From NCBI RefSeq assembly GCF_025822605.1, contig NZ_JACKTY010000032.1, positions 103,359 through 167,358 on the forward strand: DNA of 64,000 nucleotides, read 5' to 3'. This document shows positions 42,120 through 51,782 of the stretch, piece by piece. Source of the DNA: Mycolicibacterium komossense. Lineage in GTDB: Bacteria; Actinomycetota; Actinomycetes; Mycobacteriales; Mycobacteriaceae. Position 1 is the stretch's first letter; each line of letters opens with the position of its first letter. The notes beneath the pieces were generated by a model, which ran no database searches, was not told the DNA's origin, and saw only the letters and a program-made list of their open reading frames with translations. The position numbers were made by a program, and so were the translations under genes.

Positions 42120-43385
42120 TTACTGTCGGTAGCTCACCAGGAAGTTACCCAGTCGCTCGATAGCGCTGGACAGGTCCCTGGCCCATGGCAACGTCACGAT
42201 GCGCAGGTGATCCGGTGCGGGCCAGTTGAATCCGGTGCCCTGCACCACCAGGATCTTCTCCTGCAGCAGGAGATCGAGCACCAGCTGCTCGTCGTCCTGG
42301 ATGTCGTAGACCTCGGGGTCCAACCGGGGGAACGCGTACAGCGCGCCCTTCGGTTTCACGCACGACACCCCGGGGATTTCGTTGAGTTTGTTCCAGGCGA
42401 CATCGCGCTGCTCCAGCAGTCTGCCGCCGGGCAGCACCAGATCCTCGATGCTCTGGTGACCACCTAGCGCGACCTGAATGGCATGCTGCGCAGGCACATT
42501 CGGGCACAGTCGCATATTGGCCAGCAGGCTGATGCCCTCGATGAAGCTGGTGGCATGCTCCTTGGGGCCGGTGATGACCAGCCAGCCGGACCGGTAGCCC
42601 GCCACGCGGTATGCCTTGGACAGGCCGTTGAAGGTCAGCGTCAGTACATCGGGTGCCAGCGATGCGAGGCTGATGTGTTCGGCGTCGTCGTAGAGGATCT
42701 TGTCGTAGATCTCGTCGGCGAGCAGCAGCAGCTGATGCTTACGCGCCAGTTCGACCATCTGCTCAAGGATTTCGCGTGAATATACCGCGCCGGTCGGGTT
42801 GTTCGGGTTGATCACCACCAGCGCCTTGGTGCGGTCGGTGATCTTCGATTCCACATCGGCGATATCCGGCTGCCAGCCGTGGGTCTCGTCGCACAGGTAA
42901 TGCACCGGCGTGCCGCCGGCCAAGGCCGTCGACGCCGTCCACAGGGGATAGTCCGGCGCGGGCACGAGTACCTGATCGCCATTGTCGAGCAGCGCCTGCA
43001 GGGTCATGGTGATCAGCTCGGAAACCCCGTTGCCGAGGAACACGTCGTCGATATCGAACCGCGGAAAACCAGGTACCAATTCGTAGCGGGTGAATACCGC
43101 GCGGCGGGCACTGGCGATGCCCTTGGAATCGGAATACCCCTGCGCCTGCGGAAGCGCCTGAATCATGTCGCGCATGATCACGTCGGGCGCCTCGAAACCG
43201 AACACCGCGGGATTGCCGATGTTGAGTTTCAGAATGCGGTGCCCCTCGTTTTCCAACCGGGCGGCGTGATCGTGAATGGGCCCGCGGATCTCGTAGAGCA
43301 CATCCTGCAGCTTGCTCGACTGCGTGAAGATGCGCTGCCGGTCAGGATGGCCGGTGTTCTGCCACGGCAGCTGATTGGTACTCAC
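42120..43385 (-). CDS. aspC: PLP-dependent aspartate/alanine-type aminotransferase
   Basis: About 421 aa from GTG 43385 (VSTNQLPWQNTGHPDRQRIF); the longer frame to 43562 was rejected because it is not family-like. Class I fold-type I signatures: LNIGNPAVFGFEAPD, VINPNNPTGAVYS, LADEIYDKILYDD and the PLP lysine in NGLSKAYRVAGYRSGW. The position next to the Fe-S oxidoreductase and iniR is the same as for aspC (Rv0337c) in M. tuberculosis, an alanine/valine-type transaminase relative. Confidence 0.92.
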   Translation of the reverse strand: MSTNQLPWQNTGHPDRQRIFTQSSKLQDVLYEIRGPIHDHAARLENEGHRILKLNIGNPAVFGFEAPDVIMRDMIQALPQAQGYSDSKGIASARRAVFTRYELVPGFPRFDIDDVFLGNGVSELITMTLQALLDNGDQVLVPAPDYPLWTASTALAGGTPVHYLCDETHGWQPDIADVESKITDRTKALVVINPNNPTGAVYSREILEQMVELARKHQLLLLADEIYDKILYDDAEHISLASLAPDVLTLTFNGLSKAYRVAGYRSGWLVITGPKEHATSFIEGISLLANMRLCPNVPAQHAIQVALGGHQSIEDLVLPGGRLLEQRDVAWNKLNEIPGVSCVKPKGALYAFPRLDPEVYDIQDDEQLVLDLLLQEKILVVQGTGFNWPAPDHLRIVTLPWARDLSSAIERLGNFLVSYRQ

Positions 43386-43580
43386 GGTAACTATGGTCCC
43401 ACGGCTGTCGACGCATTTTTTCCGGGGCGATGACGCAACTGCAGGTGAACCGCCTGAAGATCGCGTTTCGCTCTCATTTGGGCGACATGGCGGACACGCC
43501 AGAGAGTTTCCTGTGCTCGTTGCCGAATTCGGACTCCGGAACCTGTTAACTTCCTGAAACACATGGTCGGGAGCAGGGGA

Positions 43581-43994
43581 ATGAAGCAGACAATCACACG
43601 CACGTTGGTCACCACATTTGCGATGACGGCGGCCGCCGTTACCGTTGCCGGCACTGCCCTGGCCGATCCTGCACCGTTTAACGGCACGTATTCCGGCGGC
43701 GACCCTTATAACGTCTGGACCGTGACGACCAACTGCCCGACCGAAGGCTGCACCGGCACGGTGGCCAGTAACCAGGGCTGGAGCGTCCCCACCACGATGA
43801 CGGGCGGGACGTGGAACTTCATCGTCACCAAGCCCGACGGCGTCATCTGCGACGACGGCACCTACGCGCCCGCCTACATTTCACTCGCGGTCAATCCCGA
43901 CACCCTGGCCGGTGTGATCACCAGCGACTCCAATTACAGCTGCCCGGGCGGTCAGATCACCCAGAGCCCCTTCCAGCTGCAAAAGATCGGCTGA
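43581..43994 (+). CDS. Secreted small Cys-containing protein
   Basis: This 137-aa protein has a signal peptide (MKQTITRTLVTTFAMTAAAV, cleavage near ALA-DPAPF), chosen over the upstream Met because a GGGGA site precedes ATG 43581. The mature domain is beta-rich with four Cys in pairs (TNCPTEGCTGTV; VICDDGTY ... SNYSCPGGQ), probably two disulfides. It resembles the mycobacterial secreted proteins with an NGTYSGGDPYNVW-type start. The function is unknown. Confidence 0.8.
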   Translation: MKQTITRTLVTTFAMTAAAVTVAGTALADPAPFNGTYSGGDPYNVWTVTTNCPTEGCTGTVASNQGWSVPTTMTGGTWNFIVTKPDGVICDDGTYAPAYISLAVNPDTLAGVITSDSNYSCPGGQITQSPFQLQKIG

Positions 43995-44076
43995 CCCACC
44001 GTTCCGCGGTGGCTGCCTGCTCAGTGCAACGTGGGGCCGTAGACCGTCCGTACAACGTCGGGCGGCACCAACCGGG

Positions 44077-47000
44077 CTAGCGCTTACCGGGGCGGCGAGC
44101 ACCCTTGGCAATGCCGAGGCCCTTCACCGGCGGTTCGTCGCCGACGGTCGATGCATCGCCACCGGTAGAGCCGTTCGGCGACGCTTCCGGCTCCGGCTCG
44201 GAATCGGTCCCCGATTCGGAATCAGGCTCCGGCTTGGGCGCCGGAGCGACGGCCGGGCTCTTCTTCGCGCCGGGACGACGTGCGCCCGAGGCGATTCCGA
44301 GCCCCTTGACGGGTGGTTCCGGCTTGGCGTCGGCGGGAGCCTCCTCAGCCGGAGCAGCGGGTGCAGCCGGAGCAGCGGGTGCGGCGGGTGCAGCCGAGTC
44401 GGCGGGTGCGGCGGGTGCAGCCTTCTTGGCGCCGGGACGCTTCGCGCCTGCCGCGAGGCCCAGACCCTTCGCCGGGGCCGCGGGTGCGGCCGACACGGCG
44501 GCTGCTTCAGCAGGTGCCGCTTCAGCGGGAGCGGCAGGAGTTGCCGCGGCGGGTGCGGCCGCAGTCTTCTTGGCGCCCGGGCGTTTTGCGCCCCCCGCGA
44601 TGCCCAGCCCCTTGGCCGGGGCAGCAGGTGCGGTCGGAGCTGCGGGTGCAGCCGAGTCAGCCGCCGCGGCGGGCGCGGCCTTCTTGGCGCCGGGTCGCTT
44701 GGCGGCACCGGCCATTCCGAGGCCCTTGACCGGGGCCGCGGCCTTCGCAGGTTCGGCGGCGGTCTGCGGCTCAGGTGCGGCTTCTTCGGCTGCAGGTTCG
44801 GCTTCGGGCTTCGCCGCGGGAGCGGCTTCTTCCAGCTCCGCGGCCCTGACGGCCGCAGCTTCAGCCGCGGCACCCTTGGCGGGCAGCTTCACCTCGGACA
44901 GATCCAGCGAACCGAGCAGAAGTTGGGCGACGTCGAGGACCTCGACCTTGTCGACCTCCCTGGCGGCGGACACATCGTCCACACCGTCGGTGATCATCAC
45001 ACGGCAGAACGGGCAGCCGGTGGCAATCGTGGTCGCCCCGGTGTCCATCGCCTCTTCGACGCGCTCGTTGTTGACGCGCTTGCCGATGTGCTCTTCCATC
45101 CACATCCGTGCGCCGCCGGCACCGCAGCACAGGCCGCGGTCGGCGTGGCGCGGCATCTCCGTCAGCTTGGCGCCGGATGCGCCGACCAGCTCCCGCGGTG
45201 CGTCGTAGACCTTGTTGTGCCGGCCCAGGTAGCACGGGTCGTGGTAGGTGATCTCCTGGTCCAGCGACTTCACTGCGACCAGCTTCTTGTCGCGGACCAA
45301 CCGGTTCAGCAGCTGGGTGTGGTGCAGGACGGTGAAGTTGCCACCGACCTGCGGGTATTCCCGGCCCAGGGTGTTGAAGCAGTGCGGGCACGTGACGACG
45401 ATCTTGCGGTCGACGCGCTCGACGCCCTCGAACAGGTCGTTCAGCGTCTCCACGTTTTGGGCGGCCAGCTGCTGGAACAGGAATTCGTTGCCGGACCGTC
45501 GCGCTGAGTCACCGTTACAGGTCTCGCCCTCGCCTAGGACCAGGTACTTGACCCCGGCTACCGCAAGCAGTTCGGCGACGGCTTTGGTGGTCTTCTTGGC
45601 GCGGTCCTCGTAGGCGCCTGCGCAGCCCACCCAGAACAGGTACTCGAAGCCCGCGAAGCTGTCGACGTCCTTGCCGAACACCGGCACGTCGAACTCGACC
45701 TCGTCGATCCAGTTGGTCCGGTCCTTGGCGTTCTGGCCCCAGGGGTTGCCCTTGTTCTCCAGGTTTTTGAACAGCACGCCCAGTTCGCTGGGGAACTCGG
45801 ACTCCATCATCACCTGGTAGCGGCGCATATCGACGATGTGGTCGATGTGCTCGATGTCGACCGGGCACTGCTCGACGCAGGCGCCGCAGGTGGTGCAGGA
45901 CCACAGCACGTCGGGGTCGATGACGCCACCCATTTCGGCGGTGCCGACGAGCGGTCGGGTGGCCTGCGCGGGACCGGATCCGGGCACCCGGCCGAAGCCG
46001 GATTCGGGCACATGGTGGCCCTCCTCCTTGACGGTCTCCATGTCGAGACCTTCCAGGGGCCGTTCCTTCTCGCCCAGGATGTAGGGCGCCTTGGCCATCA
46101 GATGGTCGCGCAGATCCATGATGACGAGCTTGGGAGACAACGGTTTTCCGGTGTTCCAGGCCGGGCACTGCGACTGGCAGCGACCACACTCGGTACAGGT
46201 GGTGAAGTCGAGGTAGCCCTTCCAGGTGAAGTCCTCGATCTTGCCGCGGCCGAGCACCGCATCCTCGGCGGGATCGTCGAAGTCGACCAGCTCGCCCTTG
46301 TATTCCACCGGCAGCAGCGGGCCCAGCCCGTTGGGCAGCCGCTTGAAGGTGACGTTGATCGGCGCCAGGCCGATGTGTAGGTGCTTGGAGTGCAAAACGA
46401 TGAGCAGGAAGATCAGCATGACGCCGATGTGGCCCATCAACGCGATGGTTTCGATCCACTCATTGGCGGTGTGGCCAAGGGGCGCCAGCGGCGCGGCGAC
46501 GGCGTGCGAGAAGAACGCACCCCAGCCGTACGGGAAGGCGTCGCCGAGGACGTTCACCGACGCCCCACGGAAGATCGCGTAGGTGAAGATGACCAGGAAG
46601 ATCATGAACAGGATCTCCCACGCGCCGCCGGTATGGGAGCCGTAGAACCGGGACGAGCGGCCGTGGGTCTTCGGTTCGGAGCGCAACCGGATGATCGTGA
46701 ACGTCAGGATGCCGAGCAGCACGGCGACCGCGAAGAAGTCCTGCAGGAAGCCCAGAGCGTCCCACCGGCCGACAATCGGGATGTGGAATTCCGGGTTGAA
46801 CAGAACTCCGTAGGCCTCTAGATAGACCGTCGCAAGAATGAAAAAGCCCCACATGGTGAACAAATGGGCGAGGCCGGGGATCGACCATTTCAGCAGCTTT
46901 TTCTGACCGAAGACTTCGGTGAACTGAGCCTTGATGCGGGCCGGGATGTCGTCTTTGCGGCCGCTCTCATCGCTGACGGGCTGACCCGAGCGAATCAGTT

Positions 47001-47094
47001 TGGTCAGCCACAGCACACGGCGTGCGGCAAACACCAGCACGATGGCGGTGCCCAGCAGGCCAACGATCAGCCGGCCCCAGTCGAGAGCGCTCAC
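44077..47094 (-). CDS. Membrane-bound Fe-S oxidoreductase (heterodisulfide-reductase-like) with repeat tail
   Basis: This 1005-aa protein corresponds to Rv0338c by gene order. N-terminal: about five TM helices of a heme/menaquinol-type membrane domain. Central: two 4Fe-4S clusters (CTECGRCQSQCPAWNTGKP; CTTCGACVEQCPVDIEHID) and two CCG cysteine-rich domains (VGCAGAYEDRAKKTTKAVA; HDPCYLGRHNK and GLCCGAGGARMWMEEH). C-terminal: about 260 residues of Ala/Pro with five repeats of KGLGxAxGAxRPG. It likely passes electrons between a quinone pool and an unknown acceptor. The homologous gene is essential in M. tuberculosis, from memory. Two palindromes precede it. Confidence 0.88.
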   Translation of the reverse strand: MSALDWGRLIVGLLGTAIVLVFAARRVLWLTKLIRSGQPVSDESGRKDDIPARIKAQFTEVFGQKKLLKWSIPGLAHLFTMWGFFILATVYLEAYGVLFNPEFHIPIVGRWDALGFLQDFFAVAVLLGILTFTIIRLRSEPKTHGRSSRFYGSHTGGAWEILFMIFLVIFTYAIFRGASVNVLGDAFPYGWGAFFSHAVAAPLAPLGHTANEWIETIALMGHIGVMLIFLLIVLHSKHLHIGLAPINVTFKRLPNGLGPLLPVEYKGELVDFDDPAEDAVLGRGKIEDFTWKGYLDFTTCTECGRCQSQCPAWNTGKPLSPKLVIMDLRDHLMAKAPYILGEKERPLEGLDMETVKEEGHHVPESGFGRVPGSGPAQATRPLVGTAEMGGVIDPDVLWSCTTCGACVEQCPVDIEHIDHIVDMRRYQVMMESEFPSELGVLFKNLENKGNPWGQNAKDRTNWIDEVEFDVPVFGKDVDSFAGFEYLFWVGCAGAYEDRAKKTTKAVAELLAVAGVKYLVLGEGETCNGDSARRSGNEFLFQQLAAQNVETLNDLFEGVERVDRKIVVTCPHCFNTLGREYPQVGGNFTVLHHTQLLNRLVRDKKLVAVKSLDQEITYHDPCYLGRHNKVYDAPRELVGASGAKLTEMPRHADRGLCCGAGGARMWMEEHIGKRVNNERVEEAMDTGATTIATGCPFCRVMITDGVDDVSAAREVDKVEVLDVAQLLLGSLDLSEVKLPAKGAAAEAAAVRAAELEEAAPAAKPEAEPAAEEAAPEPQTAAEPAKAAAPVKGLGMAGAAKRPGAKKAAPAAAADSAAPAAPTAPAAPAKGLGIAGGAKRPGAKKTAAAPAAATPAAPAEAAPAEAAAVSAAPAAPAKGLGLAAGAKRPGAKKAAPAAPADSAAPAAPAAPAAPAAPAEEAPADAKPEPPVKGLGIASGARRPGAKKSPAVAPAPKPEPDSESGTDSEPEPEASPNGSTGGDASTVGDEPPVKGLGIAKGARRPGKR

Positions 47095-47111
47095 GGACTG
47101 CCTCCCATTCG

Positions 47112-47157
47112 AAGTTACCCAAGGGTAACTTAGTGTAAGTTACTCGTCGGTAACTTA
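47112..47157. promoter_or_regulatory. Two palindromic operators before the Fe-S oxidoreductase
   Basis: AAGTTACCC-AA-GGGTAACTT at 47112-47131 and TAAGTTAC-TCGTCG-GTAACTTA at 47136-47157 are nearly perfect inverted repeats sharing the AAGTTAC/GTAACTT core. They lie 18-63 bp upstream of the oxidoreductase start, overlapping the promoter zone. A TetR- or GntR-type regulator is likely; it is not encoded in this window. Confidence 0.75.
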
Positions 47158-47240
47158 ACCTCGGTCCAGCTCATAGTTGCATCCCGGCCATTAAGGCCGC
47201 TAGCGAGGCTGCCCTAAGTTGGGCAAATGTGGTGTGCGTC

Positions 47241-49724
47241 TCAGCTGTGCGAAGTCAGCATTGCCCGCAGCATCGACAACATTTCCGAACGCGAGTCCGC
47301 GCCCAGTCGTCGACGGATTCTGGCGACGTGATGTTCGACCGTCTTGGCCGAAATGAAGAGCTGTGCCCCGATATCGCGGTACGGCATCCCGAGCAACAGC
47401 AACTCGGCGACTTCGCGTTCGCGCTCGGAGAGAACGGCACTACTGGGGGCGCCGGTCGGGCGCGGCGGGCCGTTCGTCGGCGTCGCCGGTTCGGTCGACA
47501 ATCCGGACGGGCCGATATCGGGCAGATCCTGACCAGAGGTCGATTTGAGATCGCGGGCGACCTGCAACATGGCGCCGGACACCCGTGGATCCGGAGCCTG
47601 CAGGGCGGCCTGGCCGGCGAGCCGGGTGGCATCCCAGGTCAGTCCGAATTGGGCCAGACCGTGGGCGGCCGCGGACACGTCGTCGACATCGATCTGATTG
47701 GCCAGCACCCGCAGCCAGGCCCGGCCGCCGCCGGCCAACGCCTTGGCGAAACCGCTGTGGCCCGCGGCCGCAGTCAGAGCCTGCCCATGCGGTGCCATCG
47801 ACTCCGGTGAATTGGCCAAGATGGCCGCGTGCACACCCGCCCAGTGTAGGGGCAGCGACCAGGACAGCGGGTTACCCAGCGCGCTGAGCAGACCGAATGC
47901 CTGATCCAAGGTGTGTGACAACCGGTCCACCTGACGCAGGCGCGCGGCCGAGACCCATATTTCGCCCAGCGGGAGCAGGGAGAACAGGTCGATCGAGTAC
48001 TCCGCGAGCACTTCCATCGCGGCATGCCAGTTCTTCTGCACCCCACCGGCGTCGCCGCCCCGCCGGGCGATCCCGGTCCTCAGCGCCGCCGCCCAGAGTG
48101 CGTCGCGCCGGTGCAGGCCGGCGTCGGGCACGCTGGCGACGTCGGCGGCGGCGGCCTGCAACTGGCCGTCCTGCATCCGCACCCACCCCAGCAGCAGTCG
48201 GTGCCGGTGGCTGAACATCCCATCCTGGACCGCGCTGCGCGCGGCTCGACCGATGACACTGCGGGCGCGGGCCGGATCGCCTGAATGCAGCGCGGCGAGG
48301 GTGACGAGTGCGGCCGGGCTATCGGGCATTGCCTCGGTCGCCGGTTGATCAGCACCGATGGCTTGGCCGAGGCGGGCCACCGCTACTGCGTACGGCTGAT
48401 CCACGGTGAGCAACAGACCTTCGGCGAGGCTGCGGGCCGTCCGGGCCGCCGATGTCGGCGGCCCGCTGTCCTGGACCCGCAACCCGTCGCGGGCCCGCTC
48501 GAGATCGCCGGTCGCCGTCAATACCACCGCTCCGGCCGCGCCGATCACCGCATCCGGTTGCGGGCCGAGCCAGGCGAATAGTTCGGCCGCCTGGCCGCTG
48601 TTGCCGTCGTGCATGGCGACGCTGGCCGCGATCCGTACCGACGCGGCCCGCACCGCAGGGTCCTCGGCGCTGAGCAGGGTGTCGGCCAGCGCGGCGGCCC
48701 CGGCACAGTCGCCGGACATCGCCAACGCGTCGGCCAGCGGCGCCGCCACGTTTGCCGCGCCCGCATCCATCGCCGCCTGATAGAGCCGCGCGGCTTCGTC
48801 GGGCTGACCGCGCAGCTGGGCCGCTTCCGTCGCCAGCACCGAGGCCAGTTGCGGGTCGCGTACGCCGTGCTCTGCCAGTTGCAACGCGAGACCTGTTGAC
48901 AGTGTCGACATTTCGGCCTGCGAGCGGAGTAACGCGGATTCGATGTCGTGGTGGCGGACCGTGCCGACCAACTGGCCAAGTGCCCGGTGCACGGTGGCCA
49001 GAAAATAGGTGCCGTGTGAGGGGTCCAGCAGTCCGGTCGCGTGCGCGAGGTCGACCTGTGTGTGGGCATCGCCGATCCCGATCGACAGTGCGGCGGCCAC
49101 ATCGGCGGGGCCCAGCTCGGGGCTGAGCGAGGCGATCAGCATGGTCTCCAGGACTCGGTCGTCCAGGCTGCGCAACCGGTCGGTGAGCGCGAAGAACGCG
49201 GTCTGGGCGATCGCGGGCGCGGGCCCGGCAACGTCGGTCGCCAGGACGCTCTCGACCAGAAAGGGCAGCCCGGCGGTCGCCGCCATCACGTTCGTGACCG
49301 TCTGGGTGTCCTCGATGCCGACCTGCCCGCTCAGCTCGGCGCGCGACCAGGCACCCAGCGCGACGCGCGGGCGCTCCCGCTCGATGGTGGTGGCCAGCGC
49401 CCGCAAGCTGGGCCGGTGGTCGTGGCGCTCGGCCGCCACCACCAGCGTCACCGCTGGGTCGGCGGCACACTCGGTCAGCGCGTGAAGCTCCTCGTCGGCC
49501 AGTAGATGGGCATCGTCGATGACGATCGCCGACGCCGGATCGCCGGTAGCGGGCGGGCGGGTCAGCACCGCTGTCCCCGTCGCGCGCAGTGCATCGCGGA
49601 CGGCGGCCAGCACTGTGCTCTTCCCGGTGCCGACGCCGCCGGTGACGAGGAGTTTCAGCGGTGTCTCCGGCGCGGCGACGAGCTCGCGCACCGCTTCCTG
49701 CGCCGCTGAAGGAACCTCAGACAC
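47241..49724 (-). CDS. iniR: LuxR-type STAND-like ATPase regulator (IniR homologue)
   Basis: This 827-aa protein has an N-terminal AAA/P-loop (VTGGVGTGKSTVLAAVRDA), Walker-B-like IVIDDAHLLADEELHAL, a long TPR-like helical middle, and a C-terminal LuxR helix-turn-helix (LSEREREVAELLLLGMPYRD, IGAQLFISAKTVEHHVARIR). This is the MalT/LAL regulator layout. In M. tuberculosis the same-position gene Rv0339c (IniR) activates iniBAC; this assignment is by gene order. GGGG-rich repeats upstream of the iniB region are candidate binding sites. Confidence 0.88.
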   Translation of the reverse strand: MSEVPSAAQEAVRELVAAPETPLKLLVTGGVGTGKSTVLAAVRDALRATGTAVLTRPPATGDPASAIVIDDAHLLADEELHALTECAADPAVTLVVAAERHDHRPSLRALATTIERERPRVALGAWSRAELSGQVGIEDTQTVTNVMAATAGLPFLVESVLATDVAGPAPAIAQTAFFALTDRLRSLDDRVLETMLIASLSPELGPADVAAALSIGIGDAHTQVDLAHATGLLDPSHGTYFLATVHRALGQLVGTVRHHDIESALLRSQAEMSTLSTGLALQLAEHGVRDPQLASVLATEAAQLRGQPDEAARLYQAAMDAGAANVAAPLADALAMSGDCAGAAALADTLLSAEDPAVRAASVRIAASVAMHDGNSGQAAELFAWLGPQPDAVIGAAGAVVLTATGDLERARDGLRVQDSGPPTSAARTARSLAEGLLLTVDQPYAVAVARLGQAIGADQPATEAMPDSPAALVTLAALHSGDPARARSVIGRAARSAVQDGMFSHRHRLLLGWVRMQDGQLQAAAADVASVPDAGLHRRDALWAAALRTGIARRGGDAGGVQKNWHAAMEVLAEYSIDLFSLLPLGEIWVSAARLRQVDRLSHTLDQAFGLLSALGNPLSWSLPLHWAGVHAAILANSPESMAPHGQALTAAAGHSGFAKALAGGGRAWLRVLANQIDVDDVSAAAHGLAQFGLTWDATRLAGQAALQAPDPRVSGAMLQVARDLKSTSGQDLPDIGPSGLSTEPATPTNGPPRPTGAPSSAVLSEREREVAELLLLGMPYRDIGAQLFISAKTVEHHVARIRRRLGADSRSEMLSMLRAMLTSHS

Positions 49725-49732
49725 GCGGACGC

Positions 49733-51571
49733 TTACCTCTGCGCGGGTTCCGGCGGCGCGGTGGCTCCGGTCAGGATCGTCGTCGGAGGTGCCGCCGTGG
49801 TGGTCGGCGGCGCAACGGTCGTGGTCGGCGGGGGTTGGGTGGTGGTCGGCGGTGCGGTGGTCGTCGTCGGCTGGGTCGTCGTCGTTGTGGTAGTCGGTGG
49901 CGTCGTGGTGGTGGTCGTGGTGGTTGTGGTTGTGGTGGTCGTCGTCGTGGGCGATGTCGTCGTTGTGGTGGTGGGGTTTGTCGTCGTCGTCGTAGTCGAC
50001 GGCGGCGGAGGTGGCGGCACCAACGAGGTGGTGACTTCGCCGTTGGATCCGGTGACGGTGACGGTCTCACTGGTCGGCGGCACCGTCGTGGTGGACTGCC
50101 CCGGCAATGTGCTGGTCTCCGTAACGGGGGTGGTGTCGCTGCTGGTGCTGGTCAGTGTGATCGCCAGGCCGCCGATCGCCAGAAGTGCGGCGGCTGCGGC
50201 CGCACCGAACAACAGGGGCGGACGCTTGTACCAAGGCAGCGGCGGCGGGTCGGCGTCGAACGGAGCGTCCGGCTCTCTCTCGAACTCGACCGCGGGGCGC
50301 GCCGCGGTGCCGCCTTGGTTGACGTCGAAGGTGTAGTCCTCGCCGGAGTACGGCACCACCGGTTCGCCGGCAGGGGCCTCGTCGTCCTGCGACCAGGCGA
50401 GCGGAGCTGCTGCGGCGGACGGTGCCAGCCCCGTCGGAGCCAAATCTTCCGCGGACGCGGCCGGCGCGAGCCCAGTCGGGATGTCCGCCTCGGATACCGA
50501 CTGCGCCAGCCCGGTGGGTGCGTCCGGTGCCGGGCCGCGCTCGGCGAGCACGGCGGCGCCGACGGCGGCGGTCAATGCCGGCTCGGGTGTCGTGACGACG
50601 GGTACGCGCAGCTGATCGGAGAGCTGCTGGGTGATCATCGGGATGGCCGCGCCACCGCCGAAGGACGCCACCGCAGCCAGGCTGGCTGCGGGAATCCTGT
50701 TGCGCTCCAGCACATCTCCGAGGGCGTCGAGGAAACCGGCCAGCGGCGCCTCGATCAGACTCTCCAGCTCGGCGCGGGTCAAGCGGACATCGGTTGTGCT
50801 GCCGGGCAATTCGGCGTGGATGACCGTGGCGGTCTCGGCGGACAGCCGTTCCTTGGCCGCTCGGCATTCCCCACGAAGCCGTGTCAACGCACCGACTGCG
50901 GCGGTGCCCGCGGGGTCAGCCAAGCCGGCGTCGGACATTCCGGCCAGCACATGATGGAGGATGGCCTGGTCGATCCCGTCGCCGGAGAACTCGCCGAAGC
51001 GGGTGACCTCCCCGATGGGCCGCAGATCGGCGCCCGCATCAGCCAATGCGATGGTGGTGCCGCTACCGCCGAAATCACACAGTGCGACAACACCTTCCGA
51101 CGGCAACCCGGGGTCGCTCTGCAGCGCTGCCAGTGCGGTCTCAGCATCCGAGATCAGCTCCGGCGGTGCACCGTCGGAATACAACGACTGCTTCCCACGC
51201 AGCGCCGCCCGCAGGGCTCCCACGACGGCCGGGCCCCAATGGGCCGGTACCGCGATGGACACCTTCTGCGGCGCCCCCGCGCCTTCGCCGATTGTGCGTG
51301 CTATCGCCTCGAGTGCTTCGGCGGCCAGCACGTCACCGTGATGCGGTGAGCCGTCCTGCGCGACCAACGGCACCGGGTCGCCCACCCGCTCGACGAAACC
51401 CCACATCACCATGCCGCGTTCGGTCAGGTTGGTGTTCTCGCTCGGCAGGCCGACCTCGGGCGGTCGATGCTCGAAGAGGGTGAGCACCGAGCGGCGGGTG
51501 ACCGGGGCCCGCCCCGTTCGTGCCGCCGACAGGTTGGTCAGCCCGATCGACAACCCCAGCGAGTCGCTCAT
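49733..51571 (-). CDS. Hsp70/actin-fold membrane protein with Thr-rich tail, next to iniR
   Basis: This 612-aa paralogue of 7500-9326 begins MSDSLGLSIGLTNLSAARTG (phosphate loop), with VALCDFGGSGTTIALADAG and AAVASFGGGAAIPMI in the ATPase. The cytoplasmic part ends in an acidic linker, then PWYKRPPLLFG, one TM helix (AAAAAALLAIGGLAITLT) and a tail of Thr blocks with short Pro spacers (TTTTTTTTPP-type). Its start faces the IniB-domain gene, and it is 8 bp ahead of iniR on the same strand, so it belongs to the iniR operon. No DnaK substrate-binding domain is present. Confidence 0.8.
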   Translation of the reverse strand: MSDSLGLSIGLTNLSAARTGRAPVTRRSVLTLFEHRPPEVGLPSENTNLTERGMVMWGFVERVGDPVPLVAQDGSPHHGDVLAAEALEAIARTIGEGAGAPQKVSIAVPAHWGPAVVGALRAALRGKQSLYSDGAPPELISDAETALAALQSDPGLPSEGVVALCDFGGSGTTIALADAGADLRPIGEVTRFGEFSGDGIDQAILHHVLAGMSDAGLADPAGTAAVGALTRLRGECRAAKERLSAETATVIHAELPGSTTDVRLTRAELESLIEAPLAGFLDALGDVLERNRIPAASLAAVASFGGGAAIPMITQQLSDQLRVPVVTTPEPALTAAVGAAVLAERGPAPDAPTGLAQSVSEADIPTGLAPAASAEDLAPTGLAPSAAAAPLAWSQDDEAPAGEPVVPYSGEDYTFDVNQGGTAARPAVEFEREPDAPFDADPPPLPWYKRPPLLFGAAAAAALLAIGGLAITLTSTSSDTTPVTETSTLPGQSTTTVPPTSETVTVTGSNGEVTTSLVPPPPPPSTTTTTTNPTTTTTTSPTTTTTTTTTTTTTTTTPPTTTTTTTQPTTTTAPPTTTQPPPTTTVAPPTTTAAPPTTILTGATAPPEPAQR

Positions 51572-51624
51572 GGGGCAAACCTTAGCGGCTCGCCACGGGG
51601 GATCCCGGCAAGCTGGCGGGCGAT

Positions 51625-51664
51625 CCCCCTAAGGGTGCGGATCCCCTAACGGTGCACCCCCTAA
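51625..51664. promoter_or_regulatory. Three CCCC(C)TAA repeats in the divergent Hsp70-like/IniB-domain promoter
   Basis: CCCCCTAA at 51625-51632, CCCCTAA at 51643-51649 and CCCCCTAA at 51657-51664 are spaced 15-17 bp apart (measured between their TAA ends). Read on the other strand they are TTAGGGG(G), reminiscent of the GGGGA-type boxes bound by MalT-like regulators. They sit between two divergent genes next to iniR and are likely IniR sites. Confidence 0.55.
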
Positions 51665-51782
51665 CGCAGGCGTCAAAAGAGTGGTATCGGCACCGATCAC
51701 GAAGTGGTCTCGGCTGGATAGCATTTGGGAACCGACTGAACTGTCACTGTGAAATACCGGGTGCTGAGGGAGAAGACGTGTC

